From Methanocaldococcaceae archaeon (lineage in GTDB: Archaea > AGJL01 > Methanococci > Methanococcales > Methanocaldococcaceae): DNA of 10,303 nucleotides. Of the stretch, positions 1 to 6,228 are shown in pieces; positions within the stretch are counted from its first letter, which is position 1; each line of letters opens with the position of its first letter. The translations under genes were made by a program, and so were the position numbers. Under the pieces are notes generated by a model. The model was not told the DNA's origin. It did no database searches and saw only the letters and a program-made list of their open reading frames with translations. The stretch covers positions 1-10,303 of the forward strand of contig JALVUY010000132.1 of the NCBI GenBank assembly GCA_027023665.1. The letters are read 5' to 3'.

Positions 1-15
1 GTTTAGGGAGAGTAG

Positions 16-294
16 ATAGAAATAGCAAAAAGTTATTATGATGAAGATAAAATATTCTATTCAAAAACTAAAAGAGGAGTTTATAAAATAAAAAGTTTTA
101 GTAAGGACAAAATAGTTATTAAAAAATTGAGTGGAAAATTGGATGAGGTTTTAGGTAAAAAAAGATTTATTGAAAATTGGGACAAACTTATTCATGGCAT
201 AGAATGGAATATATCTCCAGCAATAAAATCTTTTTTAAAATTGCATCCAAAAATAGTTGAAGATGAAAAAGGAAACCTTGTCTATAAAGAATAA
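16..294 (+). pseudogene. 3' part of an unrecognised gene, 5' end missing or frameshifted
   Basis: An open frame of 92 codons ends at TAA 292-294 and reads as convincing protein: charged, lysine-rich, with motifs such as YKIKSFSKDKIVIKKL and NWDKLIHGIEWNISPAIKSF. It has no ATG, GTG or well-placed TTG start with a ribosome binding site. Two in-frame TAG codons (4-6 and 13-15) lie just upstream. The +3 frame is open from base 3 to about 38 (LGRVDRNSKKLL), and the two frames could be joined at the A-run 27-31 if one A were absent. So this may be the C-terminal part of a longer gene broken by a frameshift, a decayed gene, or a sequencing error. I do not recognise the family. It converges on the zinc-finger gene at 303-455 with 8 bases between the stop codons. 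Confidence 0.45.
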
Positions 295-302
295 AATTTT
301 AT

Positions 303-455
303 TTATTCTTCCTTATTTTCTTTTTTAAATAAATGTCCATGAGCCTTATTAACATGTCTAGTGTAGTCCTTAGAGTATTTAAACAATTTTCCACATCTTG
401 GACACATGAAGAATGTTCCATATCTGTTTGTTATTTTTATTGCCTTTAATCTCAA
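303..455 (-). CDS. Small single C2H2 zinc-finger protein, 50 aa
   Basis: The reverse strand encodes 50 residues beginning (M)[15 protein letters not shown] and ending KKENKEE. One classical C2H2 finger occupies about residues 18-39: CPRC, twelve residues, H, four residues, H (spacing C-x2-C-x12-H-x4-H). An aromatic at finger position F and a following basic tail are also present. The start chosen is TTG at 455-453, because GGTGA lies five bases upstream, within GGGGGTGATTTCA. A GTG three codons earlier overlaps that ribosome binding site and is less likely. The only in-frame ATG falls directly before the first zinc cysteine. Tiny C2H2 proteins are known in archaea and are thought to bind nucleic acid or partner proteins. 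The specific role here is unknown. The non-ATG start and small size make the gene easy to miss. Confidence 0.72.
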   Translation of the reverse strand: MRLKAIKITNRYGTFFMCPRCGKLFKYSKDYTRHVNKAHGHLFKKENKEE

Positions 456-524
456 TGAAATCACCCCCAAACTTTCGTGTTTTGTATTTTAAATTTTTTA
501 TTTTAAATCTTTAAATAAATTTAA

Positions 525-535
525 TTTTATATACT
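525..535 (+). promoter_or_regulatory. TATA box of the acyl-CoA synthetase gene
   Basis: TTTTATATACT contains the methanogen-type TTTATATA core, preceded by an A/T-rich stretch that could be a BRE. Using the usual archaeal spacing of about 26 bases, transcription would start near 555-558. That leaves a leader of roughly 60 bases before the ATG at 621. A GGGGGAT stretch at 609-615 serves as ribosome binding site. Confidence 0.5.
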
Positions 536-620
536 ATAACCAATATAAATGTAGGATAAGAGAAAATAAAGTAAAAATAGTATAAAAATTTTTCTTAGAA
601 ATTTATGTGGGGGATAATGT

Positions 621-2720
621 ATGAGTTTAAAATACATTTTTTATCCTAAATCAGTTGCTGTCATTGGGGCTTCAAAAGTTGAGGGAAAAGTTGGTTATGC
701 AATAATGAAAAACTTAAAAGATTTTAATGGAAAAGTTTATCCTATAAATCCAAAATATGATGAGATATTTGGAATAAAATGCTATAAGTCAGTTTTAGAC
801 ATTGATGATGAGATAGATTTGGCAGTTATAGTAGTTCCAAATATCGTAGTTCCTAAAGTATTAGAGGAGTGTGGAAAAAAAGGAGTTAAAGGGGCTGTAA
901 TAATTACAGCAGGATTTTCAGAAGTAGGAAATTATGAATTAGAAGAGAAAATTAAAGAAATTGCAAAAAGATATAATATAAGAGTTATAGGCCCTAATTG
1001 CTTGGGTATAATGAACACGCACATAAACCTTAATGCCACATTTGCAAAGATATTTCCTCCAAAAGGACATATATCAATAATTTCACAAAGTGGGGCTGTT
1101 TTAAATGCCATATTAGACATTGCTCCATTGTTGAATATAGGATTTTCTAAGGTTGTTAGCATTGGAAACAAAGTAGATATTCAAGAAAGTGATTTATTGG
1201 AATATTTTAAAGACGATGAGGATACAAAATTAGTTGTTCTATATATAGAGGGACTAAAAGATAAAAGATTTTTAAAGGTTGCTAAAGAATTGTCTAAAAA
1301 GAAACCTATAATTGCTCTAAAATCTGGAAGGACTGAAATGGGTAAAAAGGCGGCAAAATCTCATACAGGTTCATTAGCTGGAGAGGATGTTGTTTATGAA
1401 AGTGCTTTCAAAGAGGCAGGAATTATTAGAGCATATACATTTGAGGAGTTAGTTGATCTAATTCATTTATTCTCAACTCAGCCAGTTATAGATTCTAACG
1501 ATATTGGAATAATAACAAACGCTGGGGGCTTTGGTGTCTTAGCGGCAGATAGTTGTGTTGATTATAATATGAAATTGCCAAATTTTGAAGATACAACAGT
1601 AGATAAACTTAAAGATATTCTCCCATCCTCTGCCACTATATCAAACCCATTAGATATAATTGGAGATGCTACACCAGAAAGATACAAAAAAGTTATAGAA
1701 GTTCTATCTGAAGATAAAAATATTAAAGGACTTTTAGTTATTTTAACTCCACAGGAAATGACTAAGCCATTAGAAGTTGCTAAATCAATAGTAGAAGTTA
1801 GAAATACTCACAGATCTTTAAAAAATAAGCCATTGATTACCTCATTTGTAGGAGGAGTTTCAGTTAAAGGGGCTAAAAGTTATTTAAGAAAAAACGGAAT
1901 TCCAGCATACATAACTCCAGAAAATGGTGTTAAGGCACTTCATAACTTATACAAATACAGTTTAATAAAAGTTAAAGAAGATTATGACGAATATGTAGAA
2001 AAAGTTAAAGAAGAATTTTTAAAGATAACTGAAAATAATAAAGAAATTATTAATCAACTATTACAAAATCCAAATGAATATAATGCAAAAAAATTGCTAT
2101 CTATTTATGGTTTTCCAGTTCCTAAGGGATACTTAGCTAAAAATGAAGATGAAGCATTAGAGTATTGCAAAAAATTAGGTAAATGTGTGATGAAAATTGT
2201 CTCTCCTCAAATATTGCATAAAACAGAAGCAGGGGGAGTAATAATAAATCCAGATAATCCAAAAGAAGCCTTTAAAAAATTAATAAACAATGCCAAAGAG
2301 TATGCTAAAAAGAATAATATTGATAATTTAATTATAGAAGGAGTTTTAGTTGAGGAGTTTATAGATAGAGAGAAAATAGAGATTATTGTAGGAGGAAAAA
2401 GAGATGATATATTTGGTTCAGTAATTATGGTAGGATTAGGTGGGGTTTTTGTTGAAGTTTTAAAGGATGTTAGTTTTGGTATTTCACCAATAACGAGAGA
2501 TTTTGCTTTGCAAATGTTAAAAGAATTAAAATCATACAAAGTTTTAGAGGGGGTTAGAGGTAGAGCTAAAAAAGATATTAACTTCATTATAGACACTTTA
2601 ATAAAGATTGGAGTATTTATGGACATCCACAAAAATATTAAAGAAATGGATTTAAACCCAGTATTTGTATTTAATGAAAATGAAGGAGGATGTATTGGAG
2701 ATGTTAGAATAATAAAATAA
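621..2720 (+). CDS. ADP-forming acetate/acyl-CoA ligase, fused alpha-beta type
   Basis: The 699-residue protein has the full layout of archaeal NDP-forming acyl-CoA synthetase with alpha and beta parts fused. These enzymes convert acyl-CoA, ADP and phosphate to free acid, CoA and ATP in the cytoplasm. Residues 1-140 form the CoA-binding Rossmann domain (VAVIGAS, then VIGPNCLGIMN). Residues 148-290 are the succinyl-CoA-ligase-like domain (SIISQSGAV). KSHTGSLAG carries the expected phosphohistidine at His248. Residues 295-450 form the second ligase domain. From about 485 comes an ATP-grasp domain, with LHKTEAGGV supplying the second conserved histidine, His533, and ending in DLNPVFV. Length matches the fused family. 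From memory, the equivalent M. jannaschii enzyme is MJ0590, which acts on acetate. Substrate preference here cannot be read from sequence. Nothing appears truncated. Confidence 0.93.
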   Translation: MSLKYIFYPKSVAVIGASKVEGKVGYAIMKNLKDFNGKVYPINPKYDEIFGIKCYKSVLDIDDEIDLAVIVVPNIVVPKVLEECGKKGVKGAVIITAGFSEVGNYELEEKIKEIAKRYNIRVIGPNCLGIMNTHINLNATFAKIFPPKGHISIISQSGAVLNAILDIAPLLNIGFSKVVSIGNKVDIQESDLLEYFKDDEDTKLVVLYIEGLKDKRFLKVAKELSKKKPIIALKSGRTEMGKKAAKSHTGSLAGEDVVYESAFKEAGIIRAYTFEELVDLIHLFSTQPVIDSNDIGIITNAGGFGVLAADSCVDYNMKLPNFEDTTVDKLKDILPSSATISNPLDIIGDATPERYKKVIEVLSEDKNIKGLLVILTPQEMTKPLEVAKSIVEVRNTHRSLKNKPLITSFVGGVSVKGAKSYLRKNGIPAYITPENGVKALHNLYKYSLIKVKEDYDEYVEKVKEEFLKITENNKEIINQLLQNPNEYNAKKLLSIYGFPVPKGYLAKNEDEALEYCKKLGKCVMKIVSPQILHKTEAGGVIINPDNPKEAFKKLINNAKEYAKKNNIDNLIIEGVLVEEFIDREKIEIIVGGKRDDIFGSVIMVGLGGVFVEVLKDVSFGISPITRDFALQMLKELKSYKVLEGVRGRAKKDINFIIDTLIKIGVFMDIHKNIKEMDLNPVFVFNENEGGCIGDVRIIK

Positions 2721-2724
2721 TCAT

Positions 2725-2759
2725 TGCTAACTGGTCCCATAAAGGGTTCCCAGTTAGCA
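2725..2759 (-). promoter_or_regulatory. Archaeal SECIS element of the HesB-like selenoprotein
   Basis: Read on the minus strand, this is TGCTAACTGG, GAA, CCC, TTTAT, GGG, A, CCAGTTAGCA. A perfect ten-base-pair lower stem is followed by an asymmetric internal loop with GAA on the 5' side and a single A on the 3' side. A three-pair C/G helix and a five-base apical loop complete it. This is exactly the architecture described for SECIS elements of methanogenic archaea, which direct UGA to be read as selenocysteine. The stem's first six bases are the final Cys codon and the TAA stop of the selenoprotein gene, so the element overlaps the coding end. On the plus strand the same hairpin lies four bases after the stop of the acyl-CoA synthetase gene and might also help end that transcript. 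Confidence 0.9.
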
Positions 2760-3041
2760 CTCTCCGCTACCTTTTATTTTAATATACTTTCCAAATATTG
2801 ATCTTCTTAAAGTAAGAGTAACTTCATCTAACCATTGGTCAGCGATAGGGTCTATATAGATTTTAAATTCATTATCATAAATTAATTTATCTTTTTCGTT
2901 TGGTTGTCCAATGGATATCCCAAATTTAGGTCCTCCTCATCCAAAACCATCAAAGTGTATAATTATAGTATCCTTATTTACTTTTTTTAATTTATCTAAG
3001 ATAAACTGTTTAGCTTCATCTGATATATTTACCTTCTTCAT
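2754..3041 (-). CDS. HesB/IscA-like selenoprotein with in-frame UGA at codon 35
   Basis: From ATG 3041-3039 the reverse strand reads MKKVNISDEAKQFILDKLKK and continues to DGFG, then TGA at 2939-2937, then GGPKFGISIGQPNEKDK. It ends at GSGEC with TAA 2756-2754, giving 95 residues if TGA is read as selenocysteine. Frame and family similarity continue unbroken across the TGA. The Sec sits where Cys is expected in the G-[CU]-GGP-x-FG motif of HesB-like proteins. HesB-like selenoproteins are an established class in Methanococcales. The family is related to A-type iron-sulfur carriers, but the function of this selenium form is not settled. A GGTGAT ribosome binding site lies about six bases upstream, and a SECIS hairpin overlaps the stop. 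The gene is convergent with the acyl-CoA synthetase gene and divergent from psmA. Open frames on the opposite strand here are shadows. Confidence 0.93.
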
Positions 3042-3087
3042 TGATTATCACCTTCACTATTTACATTTATTATTTGTCTTAACTTCT

Positions 3088-3100
3088 CATATATATAATT
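3088..3100 (-). promoter_or_regulatory. TATA box of the HesB-like selenoprotein gene
   Basis: The reverse strand reads AATTATATATATG. With usual spacing, transcription would start near 3066. That gives a leader of about 25 bases that includes the GGTGAT ribosome binding site just before ATG 3041. Confidence 0.45.
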
Positions 3101-3192
3101 TACGGTTATGACACTATCATACACAATCATAGTTTGCAAACACAACATACAAATAATGAACAATAGAAAGAATAAAAAATAAAAACTATTAT

Positions 3193-3204
3193 AAATATAT
3201 AAAG
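3193..3204 (+). promoter_or_regulatory. TATA box of psmA
   Basis: AAATATATAAAG, preceded by an A-rich tract suited to a BRE, lies about 55 bases before the psmA start codon. The predicted transcript start is near 3224. The GGAGGG ribosome binding site at 3241-3246 lies six bases before the ATG at 3253. Confidence 0.5.
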
Positions 3205-3252
3205 TTTAAATTTATTATCTGAATTTAATCATTATATTTCGGAGGGAAAATT

Positions 3253-4008
3253 ATGCAAATGGTTCCACCCAGTGCTTATGATAGAGCAATTACAGTATTT
3301 AGTCCAGAAGGAAGATTATATCAAGTAGAATATGCCAGAGAGGCTGTAAGGAGAGGTACTACAGCGATAGGAATAACTTGCAAAGAGGGGGTAGTGTTAG
3401 CAGTAGATAGAAGAATAACAAGCAGACTCGTAAAAATTAGATCAATAGAGAAAATATTCCAAATTGATGATCATGTTGCTGCAGCTACATCAGGGTTAGT
3501 CGCTGATGCTAGAGTTTTAATAGATAGAGCAAGATTAGAGGCACAAATTTATAGATTAACTTATGGTGAAGAAATTCCAATTGAATTATTAGCAAAGAAA
3601 ATTTGCGACATTAAACAGGCATACACTCAGCATGGTGGAGTTAGACCATTCGGAGTTTCATTATTACTCGCTGGAATTGATAAAGATGAAGCAAGACTAT
3701 TTGAAACAGACCCAAGTGGAGCTTTAATTGAGTATAAGGCAACAGCAATCGGTAGTGGAAGACCAGTTGTTATGGAGTTCTTAGAAAAAGAATATAAAGA
3801 AGACTTAACTTTAGATGAATCTTTAAATTTAGCTATTACTGCTTTAGCAAAAGCTAACGAAGATATAAAACCAGAAAATGTAGATGTATGTATAATATCT
3901 ATTAAAGATGCTCAATTTAAAAAAGTACCTACTGAAAAAATAAAAAATATTATTGAAAATGTTAAAGAAAAACTAAGTAAAGAAGAGAAAGAAAAAAACA
4001 AAGAATAA
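3253..4008 (+). CDS. psmA: 20S proteasome alpha subunit
   Basis: The 251-residue protein forms the outer heptameric rings of the archaeal 20S proteasome and gates entry of unfolded substrates to the beta-subunit chamber. The N-terminal gate and family signature are plain: YDR at residues 9-11, then ITVFSPEGRLYQVEYA. RRGTTAIGI and VVLAVDRRIT follow, then the SGLVADARVLIDRARLEAQ helix and RPFGVSLLLAGID. As expected for an alpha subunit, no N-terminal propeptide or catalytic threonine is present. The C-terminus is a lysine/glutamate-rich tail (residues 230-251). The start is supported by GGAGGG six bases upstream; a second in-frame ATG two codons later is an alternative that changes little. In relatives psmA leads a conserved cluster with SBDS and L37Ae. 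Here it is followed by 272 non-coding bases and then accessory genes. Confidence 0.97.
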   Translation: MQMVPPSAYDRAITVFSPEGRLYQVEYAREAVRRGTTAIGITCKEGVVLAVDRRITSRLVKIRSIEKIFQIDDHVAAATSGLVADARVLIDRARLEAQIYRLTYGEEIPIELLAKKICDIKQAYTQHGGVRPFGVSLLLAGIDKDEARLFETDPSGALIEYKATAIGSGRPVVMEFLEKEYKEDLTLDESLNLAITALAKANEDIKPENVDVCIISIKDAQFKKVPTEKIKNIIENVKEKLSKEEKEKNKE

Positions 4009-4280
4009 GTTAGGTGTATATTTTAAACTCTTTTATTTTAGAAACTATTCCATTAATTTCTCTTTACTTAATTTTTGTGATTTAATATTACTTATTTTTA
4101 AACCATATTATCTTAATTAAATAATACTTTAATGATTATTCTATTTTTGTATACAATAATATTCATATATTTGGATGTATTAAATAGTTAGATATATATA
4201 CACCATATTCTAATTATACACAATTAACTTTATTACAATTAAAAAATAATTTAGTAAGTAATATTTATAGGTGATTAAGT
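4009..4280. other. Non-coding spacer after psmA with terminator-like T tracts and the TPR gene leader
   Basis: I see no gene on either strand in these 272 bases. Pyrimidine/T-rich runs between about 4017 and 4075 are typical of methanogen transcription ends and probably terminate psmA. A TATA-like AGATATATATACA at 4190-4202 may be the promoter of the TPR gene, giving a leader of roughly 55 bases. Just before the ribosome binding site, AAGTAATATTTA (4256-4267) repeats exactly in the promoter of the small peptide genes at 5814-5825. The AGGTGAT ribosome binding site is at 4269-4275. Confidence 0.5.
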
Positions 4281-5681
4281 ATGAAAGGATATGCAAAGTT
4301 AATAATAGGTATTATATGCATTGCATTGGCGTTTGGTTTGGCAGTTGATGCTTACAAAACCTATTCTACAGAAGCAACTGCTATAAAGTATACTAATGAG
4401 GCGGTTCCAATAGTCAGAGATGCCATAGCAAATGATAATATGACAGAATATAAAATCGCTGAGCAATTATTAAAAAAGGCTATAGAAGCTGATCCAAACT
4501 ATCCATGGGCTTGGTATAATTTAGCTAATGTATATATCAATCAAGATCACTTCCACCATTATGATAAATTCCCATACCACACATACAAGCAAGATGGTTT
4601 AGAACAAGAGGATAAATATTATCATGAAGGTATCTATGCTATTGAGAAATTTATGAAATTAATGCCTGAAGCAAAAGCATTAGGATATGTAAGAATTGGA
4701 GATGCTAACTACTTCTACTATGACTCATATCCTGACAGAGAGCATAAAGTATTACCATACTACTTTAAAGCAATGCAAGATATTCCAGTACTTGAAAAAT
4801 ATGGTGGAAAAGGGGCTGTGGCAACATTATATGCAAATATTGCAAGAACATACTTGGCAATGGGAGAATTCCCAAAGGCACTGTATTACTATAATTTATC
4901 AGTAAATACTGCACCAGAAGGTCCAGCATATGAGCACTATGTTTGGTCATACATAATAAATTCAGAATTTGGTAATGCAAACTATTCAACTGCATATTAC
5001 TACTGTCACAAGTTTATTGACGACTATGGACCAAAATATGGATGGCAAATGGATTTAGGATATATGCCTACAGCAGTTGCCGCTTATGAACTTGGTAAAT
5101 ACGATGAAGTCCTTAAAATATGTAATAAAATACTAAAAGACTTCCCAGACTCTGATTACACTGGAGAAGCTCACAGATATATCGCTATGGTAGATATGAA
5201 AAGAGGAGACAAAGAAGATGCTATAAAAAACTTATTAGCAAATGTTGAATTCTCTACTGGTATGACTGAAGATGGTGGAGATCACTACCCAGGAGATTTA
5301 CCAGTAGGACATTATGAAAGAGGATTAGCATACTACTACCTTGGTGAATACACAGGAAATAAAAGTTACTACAAAAAAGCATTAAAAGATTTCTTATATC
5401 TTTCAAAATATTGGAACATCTCTGACAGATCAATTGCACATGAAAACTATTACTTCTTAGGTACTGAAATGGCTGCATTTACATATGCTAAGTTAGGAGA
5501 TAAAGATAATTCAATAAAATACGCTGAAAAAGCAGTTAATGAATTAAAAACTGATAAAGTACAACTTGTAGGTTGGGCTAAATACTTCACTCCAGAGGCT
5601 GAACATATCCTTCAACTTGCAAAAGAAGGTAAATTAAATGAAACTCCATTACCTGCATTCCTATACCAAATAGAACACTAA
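4281..5681 (+). CDS. Membrane-anchored, secreted-side TPR-repeat protein, 466 aa
   Basis: Residues about 6-24 (KLIIGIICIALAFGLAV) are a single hydrophobic N-terminal segment without a clear cleavage site. The rest should lie outside the membrane. The body is helical TPR-like repeats. The clearest are near 58-86 (AEQLLKKAIEADPNYPWAWYN), 179-210 (LYANIARTYLAMGEFPKALYYY), 260-290, 295-320 and 395-424. It is rich in tyrosine. Six N-glycosylation sequons (N53, N205, N234, N360, N379, N453) fit a cell-surface protein. A histidine cluster (H90, H92, H93, H100) and a second Gly/His loop near 332-344 could bind metal, though this is only a possibility. Frequent TAC and GAC codons suggest high expression. 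The start is supported by AGGTGAT five bases upstream. It has its own promoter and lies 175 bases before the MCAP peptide genes. TPR proteins act as docking scaffolds; its partner is unknown, but the neighbouring peptides are the obvious candidates. Confidence 0.85.
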   Translation: MKGYAKLIIGIICIALAFGLAVDAYKTYSTEATAIKYTNEAVPIVRDAIANDNMTEYKIAEQLLKKAIEADPNYPWAWYNLANVYINQDHFHHYDKFPYHTYKQDGLEQEDKYYHEGIYAIEKFMKLMPEAKALGYVRIGDANYFYYDSYPDREHKVLPYYFKAMQDIPVLEKYGGKGAVATLYANIARTYLAMGEFPKALYYYNLSVNTAPEGPAYEHYVWSYIINSEFGNANYSTAYYYCHKFIDDYGPKYGWQMDLGYMPTAVAAYELGKYDEVLKICNKILKDFPDSDYTGEAHRYIAMVDMKRGDKEDAIKNLLANVEFSTGMTEDGGDHYPGDLPVGHYERGLAYYYLGEYTGNKSYYKKALKDFLYLSKYWNISDRSIAHENYYFLGTEMAAFTYAKLGDKDNSIKYAEKAVNELKTDKVQLVGWAKYFTPEAEHILQLAKEGKLNETPLPAFLYQIEH

Positions 5682-5856
5682 ACTAATTCTCTCTTTATTA
5701 TTTTATTTTTTATTAAGTAATATTATTACTTTATAATATACTAATCATAAATTTTATGATTTTTATATAATTTTTTCATAAAAAAATTAATACAGAAAAC
5801 TTTATATATTTGCAAGTAATATTTAATAATTGTAAAATTTTTGGAGGTGATTGTAT
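5682..5856. promoter_or_regulatory. Intergenic region: TPR terminator, two dyads and the MCAP peptide promoter
   Basis: A T-rich run at 5688-5714 looks like a terminator for the TPR gene. Two near-perfect dyads follow: AAGTAATA-T-TATTACTT at 5715-5731 and AATCATAA-ATT-TTATGATT at 5743-5761. They may be operators or transcript-end hairpins. The promoter is CAGAAAAC followed by TTTATATA (5793-5808), a close match to BRE plus TATA. It predicts transcription from about 5828-5831 and a leader of about 27 bases. The ribosome binding site GGAGGTGAT (5843-5851) is near the ideal complement of the 16S rRNA end. Confidence 0.6.
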
Positions 5857-6021
5857 ATGTGTGCACCAATAGCAATAACTACTGGAACTGGAGTTCCTAC
5901 TCTCGGATTAGTCCTACCACAAATAATGGGAATGATCGTCTTAGGACTCGCAGGAGTTTGGGCAATAGTTTCAGCTAAAGCTTCAGAAAGAGCAAATGTT
6001 AAAACTATCTCTTCAAACTAA
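5857..6021 (+). CDS. Small hydrophobic MCAP peptide 1, 54 aa, putative modified-peptide precursor
   Basis: The peptide begins MCAPIAITTGTGVPTLGLVL, has a hydrophobic stretch through about residue 46 (PQIMGMIVLGLAGVWAIVSA), and ends with a polar tail, KASERANVKTISSN. Its single cysteine is residue 2. The hydrophobic part (about 17-40) is long enough to span a membrane and is glycine-rich (GMIVLGLAG). A strong TATA promoter and a perfect GGAGGTGAT ribosome binding site five bases before the ATG support a real, highly expressed gene. So does the second peptide downstream with the same opening residues. I do not recognise the family. The radical SAM enzyme encoded just downstream suggests a post-translationally modified peptide. 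A bacteriocin-like or structural membrane peptide is also possible. The short polar tail and lack of a classical leader-core layout are unlike many known RiPP precursors. Confidence 0.82.
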   Translation: MCAPIAITTGTGVPTLGLVLPQIMGMIVLGLAGVWAIVSAKASERANVKTISSN

Positions 6022-6075
6022 ATTAATTATGTTGCTTTCTCTTACTCTTAATTATTTTTAAGGAGGTGATAAGTT

Positions 6076-6228
6076 ATGTGTGCACCAGTATCAGTAACTA
6101 CAGTTTCTGCATCAACAATAGTAACAGCATTCTCAATTGCTCAAGTTGTAGGAATTGCTGCTTTAATAGGAGCTATGGCATTAGCGTTAAAAGATTCTTT
6201 AAAAATACCATTCTTGAGTAGATCTTAA
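6076..6228 (+). CDS. Small hydrophobic MCAP peptide 2, 50 aa, paralogue of peptide 1
   Basis: The peptide begins MCAPVSVTTVSASTIVTAFS. It continues through a hydrophobic, alanine/glycine-rich helix (about residues 15-38, including VVGIAALIGAMALAL) and ends KDSLKIPFLSRS. It shares with peptide 1 the opening MCAP, then a V/I, a small residue, a V/I, TT, and a single cysteine at position 2. The rest diverges while keeping the same plan: a membrane-length segment and a short basic tail. Its ribosome binding site AAGGAGGTGAT (6060-6070) stands five bases from the ATG, the same geometry as peptide 1. The two genes are separated by 54 bases and are probably co-transcribed. Conservation of only the first residues points to those residues as a recognition or modification site. 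Confidence 0.82.
   Translation: MCAPVSVTTVSASTIVTAFSIAQVVGIAALIGAMALALKDSLKIPFLSRS

Noticed and set aside
932..1171. Minus-strand 79-codon open frame
   Set aside because: It is antisense to the CoA-binding and ligase domains of the synthetase, with no ribosome binding site or motif.
2207..2740. Minus-strand 177-codon open frame
   Set aside because: It is antisense to the conserved ATP-grasp domain of the acyl-CoA synthetase; its composition is that of a shadow frame.
2725..2759. Interpretation of the hairpin as a simple intrinsic terminator of the synthetase gene
   Set aside because: The exact GAA/A internal loop and three-pair C/G helix on the minus strand, next to an in-frame UGA gene, fit a SECIS far better. 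A terminator role can only be secondary.
2937..2939. TGA as a genuine stop or pseudogene lesion in the HesB-like gene
   Set aside because: Coding similarity continues in frame for 60 more codons to a normal TAA, the position is the family's Cys/Sec site, and a SECIS is present.
2911..3111. Plus-strand 66-codon open frame
   Set aside because: It lies antisense to the HesB-like selenoprotein, whose frame shows family motifs, a ribosome binding site and a SECIS. The plus frame shows no recognisable domain.
4696..5478. Several small frames inside the TPR gene on both strands (4696-4905, 4765-4995, 5254-5478)
   Set aside because: All overlap the well-supported TPR coding frame and show low-complexity shadow translations.
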